From contig JAGBBE010000122.1 in the NCBI GenBank assembly GCA_017938645.1, positions 1-30,290 on the forward strand: DNA of 30,290 bases, in the 5' to 3' direction. The position numbers and the translations under genes are program-made. Of this stretch, positions 7,698 to 15,688 are shown piece after piece (position 1 is the stretch's first letter; every line of letters starts with the position of its first letter). This stretch comes from Clostridia bacterium (GTDB lineage Bacteria > Bacillota_A > Clostridia > Christensenellales > Aristaeellaceae). The notes beneath the pieces were generated by a model. That model was not told the origin of the DNA. It was given only the letters and a program-made list of their open reading frames with translations, and searched no databases.

Positions 7698-8545
7698 TTC
7701 TGCGCCGCCTTTTCAGCCGCTGCAACGGTGTTGTCCATCAGCATGGCAATGGTCATCTTGCCGACGCCGCCGGGAACAGGCGTAATCCACGACGCTTTTT
7801 TCGAAACATTTTCAAAATCTACGTCGCCGCAGAGTTTTCCCTCTACGCGGTTGATGCCTACGTCAACCACCACCGCGCCTTCCTTGACCATATCCGCAGT
7901 GATAAAGCGGGGCTTGCCGATGGCGGCCACAAGGATATCTGCACGACGGGTATGCGCCGCCAGATCAGCCGTGCGGCTGTGGCACACGGTAACAGTTGCG
8001 TTTTCCTGCAAAAGCAGCAGCGCCATAGGCTTGCCGACGATGTTGCTGCGGCCGACAACCACTGCTTCCTTACCGGCAATTTCAATCCCGGCTTTTTTCA
8101 GCATGTGCAGCGCCCCCTTGGGCGTGCAGGCAACCACGCAGTCCAGCCCTCGGGACAAACGTCCCGCATTGATGTCGTGGAAGCCGTCGACGTCCTTTTC
8201 AGGCAGGATCAGCGAAAGAGCCCGATCGCTGTCCAGATGGCGCGGCAGAGGCAGCTGCACCAGAATACCATGCACCGCTGGATCGACGTTCGCCTCCATG
8301 ATGGCTTTTTCAAGGGCTTCCTGCGTGGTATCGGCGGGCATGCGAAGCGTGCGGGAATGGATTCCCAGTCTCGCACAGGCTTTTTCCTTGTTGCTTACAT
8401 ATGTCTGGCTGGCAGGATCATCGCCCACAAGAATAACAGTGAGTCCGGGAACCAGACCATTGGCAATCAGCTTGTCCACACGGGCTTTGAGCTCGTCTTC
8501 CAGCTCAGCCGCCATGATTTTTCCGTCCAGAAGATGTGCAGGCAT
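7694..8545 (-). CDS. folD: Bifunctional methylenetetrahydrofolate dehydrogenase / methenyltetrahydrofolate cyclohydrolase
   Basis: FolD interconverts 5,10-methylene-, 5,10-methenyl- and 10-formyl-tetrahydrofolate in one-carbon metabolism. All landmarks are seen in the 283 residues: the [17 protein letters not shown] segment with catalytic tyrosine and lysine (Y49, K53), LVQLPLPRH near residue 97, EKDVDGFH, the Rossmann-fold [12 protein letters not shown] (about 161-172) and the C-terminal [11 protein letters not shown]. The ATG is preceded by GAGGAAAGAAA. It lies between a TsaD-like gene (12 bp upstream) and xseA (overlapping by 4 bp), an arrangement common in clostridial operons. No folate riboswitch is visible before it. 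Confidence 0.97.
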   Translation of the reverse strand: MPAHLLDGKIMAAELEDELKARVDKLIANGLVPGLTVILVGDDPASQTYVSNKEKACARLGIHSRTLRMPADTTQEALEKAIMEANVDPAVHGILVQLPLPRHLDSDRALSLILPEKDVDGFHDINAGRLSRGLDCVVACTPKGALHMLKKAGIEIAGKEAVVVGRSNIVGKPMALLLLQENATVTVCHSRTADLAAHTRRADILVAAIGKPRFITADMVKEGAVVVDVGINRVEGKLCGDVDFENVSKKASWITPVPGGVGKMTIAMLMDNTVAAAEKAAQK

Positions 8546-8557
8546 TTTCTTTCCTCC

Positions 8558-9514
8558 TCAAACTTCTTCCAAAAATCGCTTCATACCAATGGCAGCCACG
8601 CCAGCGGCATTATCAGCGCTGTATCTTGGTTCTCCGAAATAAACTTCAATAGGTCTGCGCTGCTTTTGGAGTCTCCTGCGAAGCATTTCACGCAGAAGCG
8701 TGGACGAAGCTACGCCGCCCACAACCAGTGCACGCCTTGTGCCGGAAGCCTCGCAGGCCGCAGTAAGCAGCCTTGCAACCGTGCGCGAAAGCACATCAAA
8801 CACTTCAGCGGCGATCTTTTCCGGAGTCATCTGACCGGACTTGATCCACTGCTGCGCCTTGGTTTCCACGCCCGAAAGATGGCAGGTCAGATCGCCCTTC
8901 TCCATGCTCACCGGAAGCAGGCTTTCGATTGTGCCGTCGTAGGCCATAGCCAGCTTTTCCAGCGCAGGGCCTGCCGGAAACCCAAGTCCCAGCGCAACGC
9001 CTACGCGGTCAACCATCTGACCGGCGTGCAGATCAGCACAGCCGCCGATGAGCGTAAGCTTTCCTGCGGCGCATTTAAGAAGCTCCGTCGTTCCGCCGCT
9101 CAAATGCAGCGCCACGAAGGCTCCCTCAGGCATGTCATTGCCGATCTGTCCGGCTGCAATGTGTCCCTGCTGATGCGATGTTTCATACAGCGGAACGCCC
9201 AGCGCATCCGCGACAACCCTCGCATGTCCCAGACCCACGGTGAAAACAGGCATGTAGCTGTCTTCTTCGTCACGCGGCTTTGCAGAGGCGCAAACCGCTG
9301 CGATTTCATACTCTTTCAGGCTTTCGCGCATCTGATCCATGACCTGCGGCATTTGCCGTACATGCGCAAAAACGGCCTCGCTCTGGCGAAGGCCGCGTTG
9401 TCCCTGCTCAACCGGCAGAAGCATGCGGGAAAAGGCGACAACCTCTCCCCGCTCGTTCACTGCCGCCGCAGAGGTGGTATAGCAGCTGGTATCAAAACCC
9501 AACGTGATACGCAT
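8558..9514 (-). CDS. TsaD/Kae1-like protein (ASKHA fold), paralogue of the tRNA t6A enzyme
   Basis: A 318-residue protein with an N-terminal GFDTSCYTTS (5-14), typical of TsaD/Kae1 phosphate-binding loops, and an SHQQGH at residues 113-118 whose two histidines align with the TsaD metal-binding HxxxH. Further TsaD-like blocks are LHLSGGTTELL and a C-terminal VVGGVASSTLLREM. Genuine TsaD catalyses threonylcarbamoyl transfer to A37 of tRNA. This copy is somewhat shorter, diverges in the central region and lies in the nusB-folD-xseA cluster, where clostridia often carry a second TsaD-like gene beside their canonical one. It is therefore most likely a paralogue of unknown exact function. It begins 6 bp after nusB, and its GAGGAG spans the nusB stop. 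Confidence 0.82.
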   Translation of the reverse strand: MRITLGFDTSCYTTSAAAVNERGEVVAFSRMLLPVEQGQRGLRQSEAVFAHVRQMPQVMDQMRESLKEYEIAAVCASAKPRDEEDSYMPVFTVGLGHARVVADALGVPLYETSHQQGHIAAGQIGNDMPEGAFVALHLSGGTTELLKCAAGKLTLIGGCADLHAGQMVDRVGVALGLGFPAGPALEKLAMAYDGTIESLLPVSMEKGDLTCHLSGVETKAQQWIKSGQMTPEKIAAEVFDVLSRTVARLLTAACEASGTRRALVVGGVASSTLLREMLRRRLQKQRRPIEVYFGEPRYSADNAAGVAAIGMKRFLEEV

Positions 9515-9520
9515 GAATGG

Positions 9521-10000
9521 TTACTCCTCAGGCTGGTTTTCTTCTTCAGCCGCCGGTTCGCGCTTATCGCGCTCCATTGCACCCAGAACGCCGTTGATGT
9601 AACGGCTGCTCTTGGGCTCGCTGTAGCGGTTGGCCATGGACATAGCCTCGCTGATGGCCACATTGTCAGGCACATCTTCACGATGATATAACTCATACGC
9701 CGCCAGCCGCAGGATGCTCAGGTCGACGTGCGGTACGCGTTCCAGCGTCCAGGAGCCGGTGGAGTGCTTTTCAATGCTCTCATCCAGCTCGGTTTCGTGC
9801 TCTTCCACGCCCGTGAGGACGTCGTTGATATAGTTTCGGGCAGCCTCATTGGGCTTGAGCTTCTTGCCTTCTTCTTCCTGCAGCAGGGAAAGCTGCTCGT
9901 AGATCAGCTCGAGGGATTCGTCGTCCGCGTCACCGCCGGCAAGACGTTCATACAAAAGCTGCATGGCAGCCTGTCGGGCAATCGAACGTGAATGCGCCAT
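9521..10000 (-). CDS. nusB: Transcription antitermination factor NusB
   Basis: NusB binds boxA RNA with NusE (ribosomal protein S10) and supports processive transcription of rRNA operons. The product is all-helical with the typical start SRSIARQAAMQLLYERL and the C-terminal half containing HVDLSILRLAAYELYHREDVPDNVAISEAM as a region (about 103-132), then YINGVLG. An upstream GTG at 10010-10012 is in frame but sits directly on the GGAG. The ATG at 9998-10000 lies 11 bases from it and gives 159 residues, so it is preferred. An acidic tail of about 20 residues ends the protein. Neighbours (DUF2273 upstream, TsaD-like downstream) match the common clostridial order. Confidence 0.95.
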   Translation of the reverse strand: MAHSRSIARQAAMQLLYERLAGGDADDESLELIYEQLSLLQEEEGKKLKPNEAARNYINDVLTGVEEHETELDESIEKHSTGSWTLERVPHVDLSILRLAAYELYHREDVPDNVAISEAMSMANRYSEPKSSRYINGVLGAMERDKREPAAEEENQPEE

Positions 10001-10027
10001 AGTATTTAACACTCCGTTTCGCTTTGG

Positions 10028-10246
10028 TTAGTCGTTTTTGGGAGGGAAAAGCCGGTTGATGGCATTCTTGATGCTTTCAGCCTTGTTGGAGGATGAGCCG
10101 AGGAAATATCCAAGGCCAAAGAGTGCAGCCACAAACAGCGTACGCCAGAAACCAAGGAACAAAAGCATAAACGCAACGATTACACCCAGAATGCCCAGCG
10201 CAATGCCGCACTGAGGGGTTCCGATCTGGAAAAACCTCTTGTCCAT
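10028..10246 (-). CDS. DUF2273 small membrane protein of the Asp23/AmaP locus
   Basis: A 72-residue protein with two closely spaced membrane segments (about 14-32 and 35-50: GIALGILGVIVAFMLLFLG and TLFVAALFGLGYFLG) and a short basic C-terminus with lysines and NAINRLFPPK. This is the pattern of the DUF2273 family, regularly encoded next to asp23 and amaP in Firmicutes and presumed part of that membrane-associated complex. Its start codon overlaps the amaP stop by one base (TAATG), so the two are translationally coupled. Confidence 0.88.
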   Translation of the reverse strand: MDKRFFQIGTPQCGIALGILGVIVAFMLLFLGFWRTLFVAALFGLGYFLGSSSNKAESIKNAINRLFPPKND

Positions 10247-11037
10247 TATGCCTGCGCCTCCTCAACGGTTTCTTCGGAGACTTCCGCAGCCTCATCAGGC
10301 TGTGTCTCTTCTTCCGCTTCCAACACAACGGATTCCTCAGATTCAATCACAATCTCCTCTGTTTCCTCTGAGGGCTGGGCAGGAGTTTCAGCGTAGGTCT
10401 CCGGCTCCTCCTGATGCTGACAGATACATTCGGCAGCCTTTTCAACCACGACCGGTTCGGACTCGGCTTCAGCAGGGACGATCACCACTTCAGGCGCGGG
10501 CAGGCTCTTGGCCGCCTCGGTTTCCACCATCACGCGAACCTCTTCCACGTCCACGCCGCTGCAGGAGGTGATGTACTGCTTGATCTGCTTTTGCAGCGCA
10601 TTAACGGTCAGCGGGATATTGACGCCATTAAGCAGGGTGATCTTGATATCCACGCATACGCCGCCGCGGCTGTGATAGATACGGGTATGGTTGACATTGA
10701 GCTCGGGATGCGCATCAACACACTTGCGAACCATGTTTTCCATAGCTTTCATGGAAATGCTCATATCGCCATATTCAGTGTGCTGAACCACAACGCCCTT
10801 CTCCTTGCGGCGGCGGAACAGAAGACCGATGCCACTCAGACCCAGAAGCAGGCAGACAGCGCCTCCGGCCACAACTGCCGCACGCTGCCAGAGCGCAACG
10901 GAAGAAGAAAGGTACTCGCCTTTCCAATCGGGCAGAATGCCAACAAAATACAGAATAACGCCAACCGACAGAAGCGAGATGATCAATCCCATCACTGCCG
11001 AGCGGATGCGGTCCCATACGCGAAGCTTCACGCGCAT
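10246..11037 (-). CDS. amaP: Alkaline shock response membrane anchor AmaP
   Basis: AmaP anchors Asp23 to the cytoplasmic membrane in staphylococci and related bacteria. The 263-residue product begins with a basic stretch, then two membrane segments (about 13-35 and 53-74), a basic RRRKEK stop-transfer, and an Asp23-like soluble domain (about 85-170: a VVQHTEYGDMSIS start, then a VNHTRIYHSRGGVCVDIKI-type strand and a YITSCSGVDVEEVRVMVE-type strand). The last 90 residues are strongly acidic and rich in Glu, Val and Pro, of low complexity. The gene lies 82 bp downstream of asp23, but a hairpin terminator separates them, so only part of its transcription may come from the asp23 promoter. Confidence 0.9.
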   Translation of the reverse strand: MRVKLRVWDRIRSAVMGLIISLLSVGVILYFVGILPDWKGEYLSSSVALWQRAAVVAGGAVCLLLGLSGIGLLFRRRKEKGVVVQHTEYGDMSISMKAMENMVRKCVDAHPELNVNHTRIYHSRGGVCVDIKITLLNGVNIPLTVNALQKQIKQYITSCSGVDVEEVRVMVETEAAKSLPAPEVVIVPAEAESEPVVVEKAAECICQHQEEPETYAETPAQPSEETEEIVIESEESVVLEAEEETQPDEAAEVSEETVEEAQA

Positions 11038-11057
11038 ACCTCCCCTGCTTCATACTG

Positions 11058-11106
11058 AAAAAAGCAAGCCTGTTTTGAGCCGGAAAGAAATCCGACTCAA
11101 AACAGG
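11058..11106 (-). terminator. Intrinsic terminator after asp23, inside the asp23-amaP gap
   Basis: On the minus strand an arm at 11106-11092 and an arm at 11083-11069 share an 11-bp perfect block (CCTGTTTTGAG / CTCAAAACAGG) plus a GG/CC extension across one bulged base. A run of six T follows at 11063-11058. It begins 14 bases after the asp23 stop. This would lower amaP expression relative to asp23 if read-through feeds the downstream genes. Confidence 0.82.
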
Positions 11107-11119
11107 TATCGCATTTTGA

Positions 11120-11689
11120 TTACTCTTCCGCTGCCCTTTCAGCCTTTTCGGCTTCCATTTCCAGATCAGCAGCGGTGGGCTCGTGCTCTTCAGCAGGCGT
11201 GGGTTCGCCCTCGAACTCCACCTTCACAGGCTCTGCCTTGGGAGCCGGCTCTTCAGCCTTGTGATCAGAAATCGCAGTCAGGCTCTCCAGACCCTGCAGC
11301 GCCTTCTGTTCTTTTTCGAAGCTCACACCCTGAACATGCACATCCACGCGCACGACATGCAGACCGGTCATGCTCTCGATGGACTTGCGCACGTTTTCCT
11401 GCACAGCAGCCGCGCAGGTCTGAATGGGCGTGCCGTATTCGACGATCAGGTAGATGTCCACAGCAGCCTCTTCGGTGCCGAGCTCAACCTTCACGCCCTT
11501 GGTGATGTTCTTGTTGCGGCCGAAAACCTCGGTGATACCGCCGCCGGAGCACATGCCGGCAACACCTTCGACCTCGTTGGCAGCGACGCCCGCGATGATC
11601 GCGATGACTTCATTTGCATATGTAATGGTGCCCGTGGAATCGTTGTCCTGATCCAGGGTCAGAGGAAGATTGTCCTTCTTGGTGGCCAT
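11120..11689 (-). CDS. asp23: Asp23/Gls24 family envelope stress response protein
   Basis: Asp23 proteins are abundant cytosolic proteins that cluster at the membrane through AmaP and protect the envelope. The 189-residue product shows the domain in residues 10-125: GTITYANEVIAIIAGVAANEVEGVAGM, the glycine-rich CSGGGITEVFGRNK, VEYGTPI and VRVDVHVQGV (each a family landmark; the first is named as a region). The C-terminal 60 residues are acidic, alanine- and glutamate-rich. A GTG three codons upstream (11696-11698) is possible, but AGGAGG sits 8 bases before the ATG at 11687-11689, which is therefore the start. It has its own promoter and terminator. Confidence 0.93.
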   Translation of the reverse strand: MATKKDNLPLTLDQDNDSTGTITYANEVIAIIAGVAANEVEGVAGMCSGGGITEVFGRNKNITKGVKVELGTEEAAVDIYLIVEYGTPIQTCAAAVQENVRKSIESMTGLHVVRVDVHVQGVSFEKEQKALQGLESLTAISDHKAEEPAPKAEPVKVEFEGEPTPAEEHEPTAADLEMEAEKAERAAEE

Positions 11690-11714
11690 ATTCCACACCT
11701 CCTACGGATTGGGG

Positions 11715-11729
11715 CCGTTTCAAACGGCA
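11715..11729. promoter_or_regulatory. Palindrome in the asp23 leader
   Basis: GCCGTTTCAAACGGC is a perfect 7+1+7 palindrome, about 18-32 bases downstream of the predicted asp23 transcription start. Size and symmetry fit a dimeric regulator site. A similar core occurs behind the promoter at 24421-24449. Confidence 0.4.
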
Positions 11730-11753
11730 CGGCAATGCCTGATGCATCTTTAA

Positions 11754-11782
11754 GTATATCAGATCTTGCCCCGCTTGACAAT
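11754..11782 (-). promoter_or_regulatory. Sigma-A type promoter of asp23
   Basis: On the minus strand, TTGTCA (11782-11777) and TATACT (11759-11754) are spaced by exactly 17 bp. The predicted start of transcription is near 11747. It lies between the aspS stop and the asp23 start. Confidence 0.75.
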
Positions 11783-11801
11783 CGAACAGACGGAATTTCT
11801 G

Positions 11802-13586
11802 TTACTCGGCGTCCTTCTCTTCGTCCTGCACGATGGCGATGTGCAGTTCGTCCAGCTGACGCTGTTCCACGGTTCCGGGAGCGCCCATCATGAGATCCTG
11901 CGCGTTCTTGTTCATGGGGAACGCAATGACCTCGCGGATGGCGTCCTCACCGGCCAGCAGCATGACCATGCGGTCAACACCCGGGGCGATGCCAGCATGA
12001 GGCGGCGCGCCGTAGCAGAAGGCGTTGTACATGGCGGGGAACTTGGCCTTCACGTCCTCTTCGCCAAGGCGTACCATCTGGAATGCCTTGATCATGATTT
12101 CAGGATCGTGGTTACGCACAGCGCCGGAGGACAGTTCCACGCCGTTGCAGACCAGGTCGTACTGGAAAGCGGTGATGCTGAGGGGATCCACTTCGCCGCG
12201 CTCGGCCTTTTCGAGGATCTCCAGACCGCCGTTGGGCATGGAGAAGGGATTGTGGCAGAATTCCAGCTCGCCGCTTTCCTCGCCGATTTCGTACATCGGG
12301 AAGTCCACGATCCAGCAGAACTCGTACTTTTCCTTGTCCATGTGGTTGGGGCACATTTCGCCGAGCATCTTGCGCAGCACGCCGGCAGTCTTCTGAGCAG
12401 CGCCCTTGGCACCGCAGCTGAGGCCGACGAAGGTGTTGGGCTTGAGGCCCAGCTTTTCAACCAGCTCGTCCTTCATGTCCTTGACGAACTTGGCGATGCC
12501 GCCGGCGATTTCGCCCTTCTCGTCCAGCTTGAACCAGAAGGCCTTGTTGCCGCTGACGACTTCAACATCGGCGCAAAGCTTGTCGATCTGCTTGCGGGTG
12601 GCGGTCATGTCGGTGACGACGACAGCCTTGACGATCTGGCCCTCGAAGGGACCAAAGCCGCAGGAGCCGATGAGTTCGGTGACGTCCTGCACGGTCAGAT
12701 CGATGCGCAGATCGGGCTTATCGGAGCCGTACTTTTCCATGGCCTCAGTAAAGGGAATGCGCTTGAAGGGCGCGGTGGAGGCGCGGTTGTACAGGCCGTA
12801 CTTGGCGAAGATGGGCGGGAACACGTCTTCGATCACGCCGAAAACATCGTCCTGACCGGCAAAAGCCATTTCCATATCCAGCTGATAGAATTCGCCGGGG
12901 CTGCGGTCGCCGCGGGCGTCCTCATCGCGGAAGCAGGGAGCGATCTGGAAGTAGCGGTCAAAGCCGGAGGTCATCAAAAGCTGCTTGAACTGCTGGGGAG
13001 CCTGAGGCAGAGCATAGAACTTGCCGGGATGCTTGCGGGCAGGCACCAGATAGTCGCGCGCGCCTTCGGGAGAAGAAGCGGTGAGGATGGGCGTGGTGAT
13101 TTCAAGGAAATCATGCGCGTTCATAGCGCTGCGCAGGGCGCTGACAACGTTGCAGCGCAGCACGATGTTCTTCTTGACGTCGGGATTGCGCAGGTCGAGG
13201 TAACGGTACTTCAGGCGAAGGGTCTCATCAGCCTCGCGGGAACGGTTGATCTGGAAGGGCAGCTCGTTGTAGCGGCAGCGGCCCAGCACTTCGATCTTCT
13301 CGGGCACGATTTCGATGTCGCCGGTGGCCTGCTTGGGGTTCTTGGAGTCGCGCTCGCGCACAACGCCTTCCACAGCCAGAGTGCTTTCCTTGTTCAGGGA
13401 GCGGATCAGCGCCATCTGCTCTTCGTTTTCGATCACGATCTGCGTGGTGCCGTAGAAGTCGCGCAGCACGACGAACGCAAGCGCAGAGGAAACCTCGCGC
13501 ACATTTTCCATCCAGCCTGCCAGACGGACCTGCTTGCCGCAGTCGCCAATGCGCAATTCTTCACAGGTATGGGTACGGTTCTGCAT
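11802..13586 (-). CDS. aspS: Aspartyl-tRNA synthetase
   Basis: AspRS charges tRNA-Asp in the cytosol. The 594-residue length is typical of bacterial AspRS with the extra GAD domain between motifs 2 and 3 (about residues 290-410). Landmarks are the N-terminal anticodon-binding OB fold (1-110, HTCEELRIGDCGKQVRLAGW start), motif 1 around LRSAMNAHDFLEITTPIL, motif 2 with FRDEDARGDRSPGEFYQLD (about 220-240) and motif 3 with GLAPGVDRMVMLL-type sequence near the end (here GIAPGVDRMVMLLAG). GAGAGGAAG precedes the ATG. It is 28 bp downstream of hisS in the usual Firmicutes hisS-aspS order. Discriminating versus non-discriminating type cannot be fixed by reading alone. Confidence 0.97.
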   Translation of the reverse strand: MQNRTHTCEELRIGDCGKQVRLAGWMENVREVSSALAFVVLRDFYGTTQIVIENEEQMALIRSLNKESTLAVEGVVRERDSKNPKQATGDIEIVPEKIEVLGRCRYNELPFQINRSREADETLRLKYRYLDLRNPDVKKNIVLRCNVVSALRSAMNAHDFLEITTPILTASSPEGARDYLVPARKHPGKFYALPQAPQQFKQLLMTSGFDRYFQIAPCFRDEDARGDRSPGEFYQLDMEMAFAGQDDVFGVIEDVFPPIFAKYGLYNRASTAPFKRIPFTEAMEKYGSDKPDLRIDLTVQDVTELIGSCGFGPFEGQIVKAVVVTDMTATRKQIDKLCADVEVVSGNKAFWFKLDEKGEIAGGIAKFVKDMKDELVEKLGLKPNTFVGLSCGAKGAAQKTAGVLRKMLGEMCPNHMDKEKYEFCWIVDFPMYEIGEESGELEFCHNPFSMPNGGLEILEKAERGEVDPLSITAFQYDLVCNGVELSSGAVRNHDPEIMIKAFQMVRLGEEDVKAKFPAMYNAFCYGAPPHAGIAPGVDRMVMLLAGEDAIREVIAFPMNKNAQDLMMGAPGTVEQRQLDELHIAIVQDEEKDAE

Positions 13587-13614
13587 ATTGATCTTCCTCT
13601 CTATCTATCGTAAG

Positions 13615-14889
13615 TCATACGCGCGCCTTGAGCGCTTCGGCAGCGCTCTCCAGCGGCACTTCCCATTCTTCCTTGGTAGCCATATCGCGAAGCTTCAGCA
13701 CGCCGCGTTCGAGTTCATCATCAGCAAGGATGGCCACGATCTTGGCGCTGAGCTTGTCAGCATACTTGAACTGGGCCTTGAGGCTGCGGCCCTGATGATC
13801 CATGTCGGCGCGAAGACCAGCCGCGCGCAGGGACTGAACCATCGTGAAAGCCTTGAGGCTCAGGGCCTTGTTGAGGCAGGCCACGAAAACCTCGGGCGTT
13901 TCGTCCTCGATTTCCAGCTTGCACTCGCCTTCCTCCAGCGCATCCAGCAGCATCAGCACGCGCTCAATGCCCATGCCAAAGCCCACGGCAGGCGTCGCGG
14001 GGCCGCCCACTTCCTTGACCAGTCCGTCGTAACGGCCGCCGCCGCACACAGTCAGTTCGCCGTTGGGCGTGCCGGTGACAACTTCGAAAACGGTCTTGGT
14101 GTAGTAGTCGAGGCCGCGCACGATGCGGGGATCGACAGTGTAACGGACGCCAGCAGCTTCCAGATACTGCTTGAGCTGCTCAAAATGCTCCTTGCACTCG
14201 TCACACAGGTGTCCCAGCATCTCAGGCGCATCGGTCAGAGCGGCCTTGCAGGATTCTTCCTTGCAGTCCAGCGTGCGCATGGGATTGATCTCCATACGCT
14301 CCTGGCAGGTCTTGCACAGCTGATCCTTCTTTTCGGCCAGATACTCGCGGAAATGCTGCTGATAGGCGGGGCGGCACTCCGGGCAGCCGATGGAATTGAT
14401 GCGCACGCTCAGGTTCTTCAGACCGAAGCTGGACAGCAGGTTAACCACCAGCACGATGAGCTCGGCATCCGCGGAGGGATTGGCCGCGCCGAAGCATTCC
14501 ATGCCAAACTGATGATGCTCGCGCAGGCGGCCGGACTGCGGCGCCTCATAGCGGAAATGCGGAGCATTGAGATAGTACATCTTGCACGGCAGAGCCTGAC
14601 CCACCAGACCGCCTTCGAGGAAGGCACGTACAGCGCCGGCAGTACTTTCCGGCTTGAGGGTCACGCTACGGTCGCCCTTATCCAAAAAGGTATACATTTC
14701 CTTGCGCACCACGTCGCTGCTTTCGCCTGCGGAGCGGGCAAACAGCTCAGTATGCTCCACCACCGGAGTACGGATCTCGCGGTAGCCGTTGAGCAGCGCA
14801 GCCTTGCGCATTTCACGTTCCAGCGCGCGCCAGCGGGCGCTTTCGGCGGGCAGAACGTCCTTCATTCCCTTGAGTACCTTGCAAAGCAT
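13615..14889 (-). CDS. hisS: Histidyl-tRNA synthetase
   Basis: HisRS charges tRNA-His. The 424-residue product starts with KVLKGMKDVLP, typical of the family, and has motif 2 around KPESTAGAVRAFLEG (about 78-92), where most HisRS have RPEGTA, then a YYLNAPHFRYEAPQSGRLREHHQFG block. The histidine-specific GLDYYTKTVFE (about 262-272; usually GLDYYTGTVFE) and motif 3 GFGMGIERVLMLL are seen, followed by the C-terminal anticodon-binding domain. The substitutions in the first two motifs are conservative variants, not signs of decay. A GAGGTG lies before the ATG. A strong promoter with an inverted repeat is just upstream. Confidence 0.97.
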   Translation of the reverse strand: MLCKVLKGMKDVLPAESARWRALEREMRKAALLNGYREIRTPVVEHTELFARSAGESSDVVRKEMYTFLDKGDRSVTLKPESTAGAVRAFLEGGLVGQALPCKMYYLNAPHFRYEAPQSGRLREHHQFGMECFGAANPSADAELIVLVVNLLSSFGLKNLSVRINSIGCPECRPAYQQHFREYLAEKKDQLCKTCQERMEINPMRTLDCKEESCKAALTDAPEMLGHLCDECKEHFEQLKQYLEAAGVRYTVDPRIVRGLDYYTKTVFEVVTGTPNGELTVCGGGRYDGLVKEVGGPATPAVGFGMGIERVLMLLDALEEGECKLEIEDETPEVFVACLNKALSLKAFTMVQSLRAAGLRADMDHQGRSLKAQFKYADKLSAKIVAILADDELERGVLKLRDMATKEEWEVPLESAAEALKARV

Positions 14890-14911
14890 TACGATTCACC
14901 TCATCAAAAGC

Positions 14912-14930
14912 TCTGTGAAATGGTCACAGA
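14912..14930. promoter_or_regulatory. Inverted repeat at the hisS transcription start
   Basis: TCTGTGA and TCACAGA arms of 7 bp surround a 5-base centre. It covers about +1 to +19 of the predicted hisS-aspS transcript, so it may be an operator or a 5' mRNA hairpin. No T-box is present; the leader is too short. Confidence 0.45.
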
Positions 14931-14937
14931 TACTTAC

Positions 14938-14967
14938 ATTATACACGCCGCAATCGTTCCATGTCAA
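14938..14967 (-). promoter_or_regulatory. Sigma-A type promoter of hisS-aspS
   Basis: On the minus strand, consensus TTGACA (14967-14962) and consensus TATAAT (14943-14938) are separated by 18 bp. It faces away from the HAD-gene promoter at 14977-15005. Confidence 0.82.
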
Positions 14968-14976
14968 GGATTCGGC

Positions 14977-15005
14977 TTGCATTGCAGGGCTTGTTGGAGT
15001 ATGAT
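14977..15005 (+). promoter_or_regulatory. Sigma-A type promoter of the HAD gene
   Basis: TTGCAT (14977-14982) and TATGAT (15000-15005) are spaced by 17 bp. It lies back-to-back with the hisS promoter, 9 bp apart. Confidence 0.7.
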
Positions 15006-15039
15006 GCATAGGAGATCTTTTGCTATGAGGAGGGTTTTG

Positions 15040-15681
15040 ATGTACGAATACGTTCTTTTTGATCTGGACGGTACGCTGACCGACCCAGGTCTGGGCATTA
15101 CCAACTCTGTGGCCTATGCTTTGAAGCGCTGGAATATCGAGGTTCAGGACCGCAAAGCCCTGTACCGGTTCATCGGTCCTCCGCTGCAGGATTCCTTTCA
15201 GGAGTATTATGGTTTCTCTGCGGAAGACGCCATGCGTGCAGTGGATGTGTACCGCGAATATTTCCGTGAGAAAGGCCTTTTTGAAAACGAGGTCTACCCC
15301 GGCGTGGAAGAAATGCTCAAATCGCTGAAGGCGCAGGGCAAAACCCTGATTGTAGCCACCTCCAAGCCTGAAGTATTCGCCATCAGGATTCTGAAGCATT
15401 TCCAGCTGGACGGTTATTTCACCGTGATAGCCGGCGCGACCATGGATTCCAGCCGCAGCAGGAAGGGCGATGTAATTGCCTATGCGCTGAAAGAAGCAGG
15501 CGTAACCGATCTGTCAAAAGCGGTCATGATCGGCGACCGCGAGCACGATATCATAGGTGCGAAGCAGAACGGACTGGATTCCATCGGCGTGCTCTTCGGC
15601 TACGGCGACCGTGAAGAAATGGAAAAGGCCGGAGCGACTTACATCGCGCCGACCGTGGAGGATATTCTTTCCTTTGTTTGA
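15040..15681 (+). CDS. HAD family hydrolase (phosphoglycolate phosphatase-like)
   Basis: The 213-residue product is a haloacid dehalogenase-fold phosphatase. HAD motif I is FDLDGTLTD (nucleophile D8, acid D10). A helical cap domain occupies about residues 15-85, motif II is in LIVATSKPE, and motif III/IV is a lysine near SRKGDVI followed by VMIGDREHDIIGAKQNG. These features and size match the Gph/PpaX-like subfamily, which act on small phosphates such as phosphoglycolate or pyrophosphate; the substrate cannot be set here. The frame stays open far upstream, but AGGAGGG lies 5-6 bases before the ATG at 15040, which fixes the start. It is monocistronic, with its own promoter and terminator. Confidence 0.92.
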   Translation: MYEYVLFDLDGTLTDPGLGITNSVAYALKRWNIEVQDRKALYRFIGPPLQDSFQEYYGFSAEDAMRAVDVYREYFREKGLFENEVYPGVEEMLKSLKAQGKTLIVATSKPEVFAIRILKHFQLDGYFTVIAGATMDSSRSRKGDVIAYALKEAGVTDLSKAVMIGDREHDIIGAKQNGLDSIGVLFGYGDREEMEKAGATYIAPTVEDILSFV

Positions 15682-15688
15682 ACCGTGC

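Noticed and set aside
11766..15039. Very long plus-strand open frames opposite aspS and hisS
   Set aside because: They are shadows of the synthetase genes caused by GC-rich codon use. The only real plus-strand gene is the HAD phosphatase beginning at 15040.
14890..15039. T-box riboswitch before hisS
   Set aside because: The leader between the promoter and hisS is under 50 bases and lacks a T-box sequence and antiterminator.
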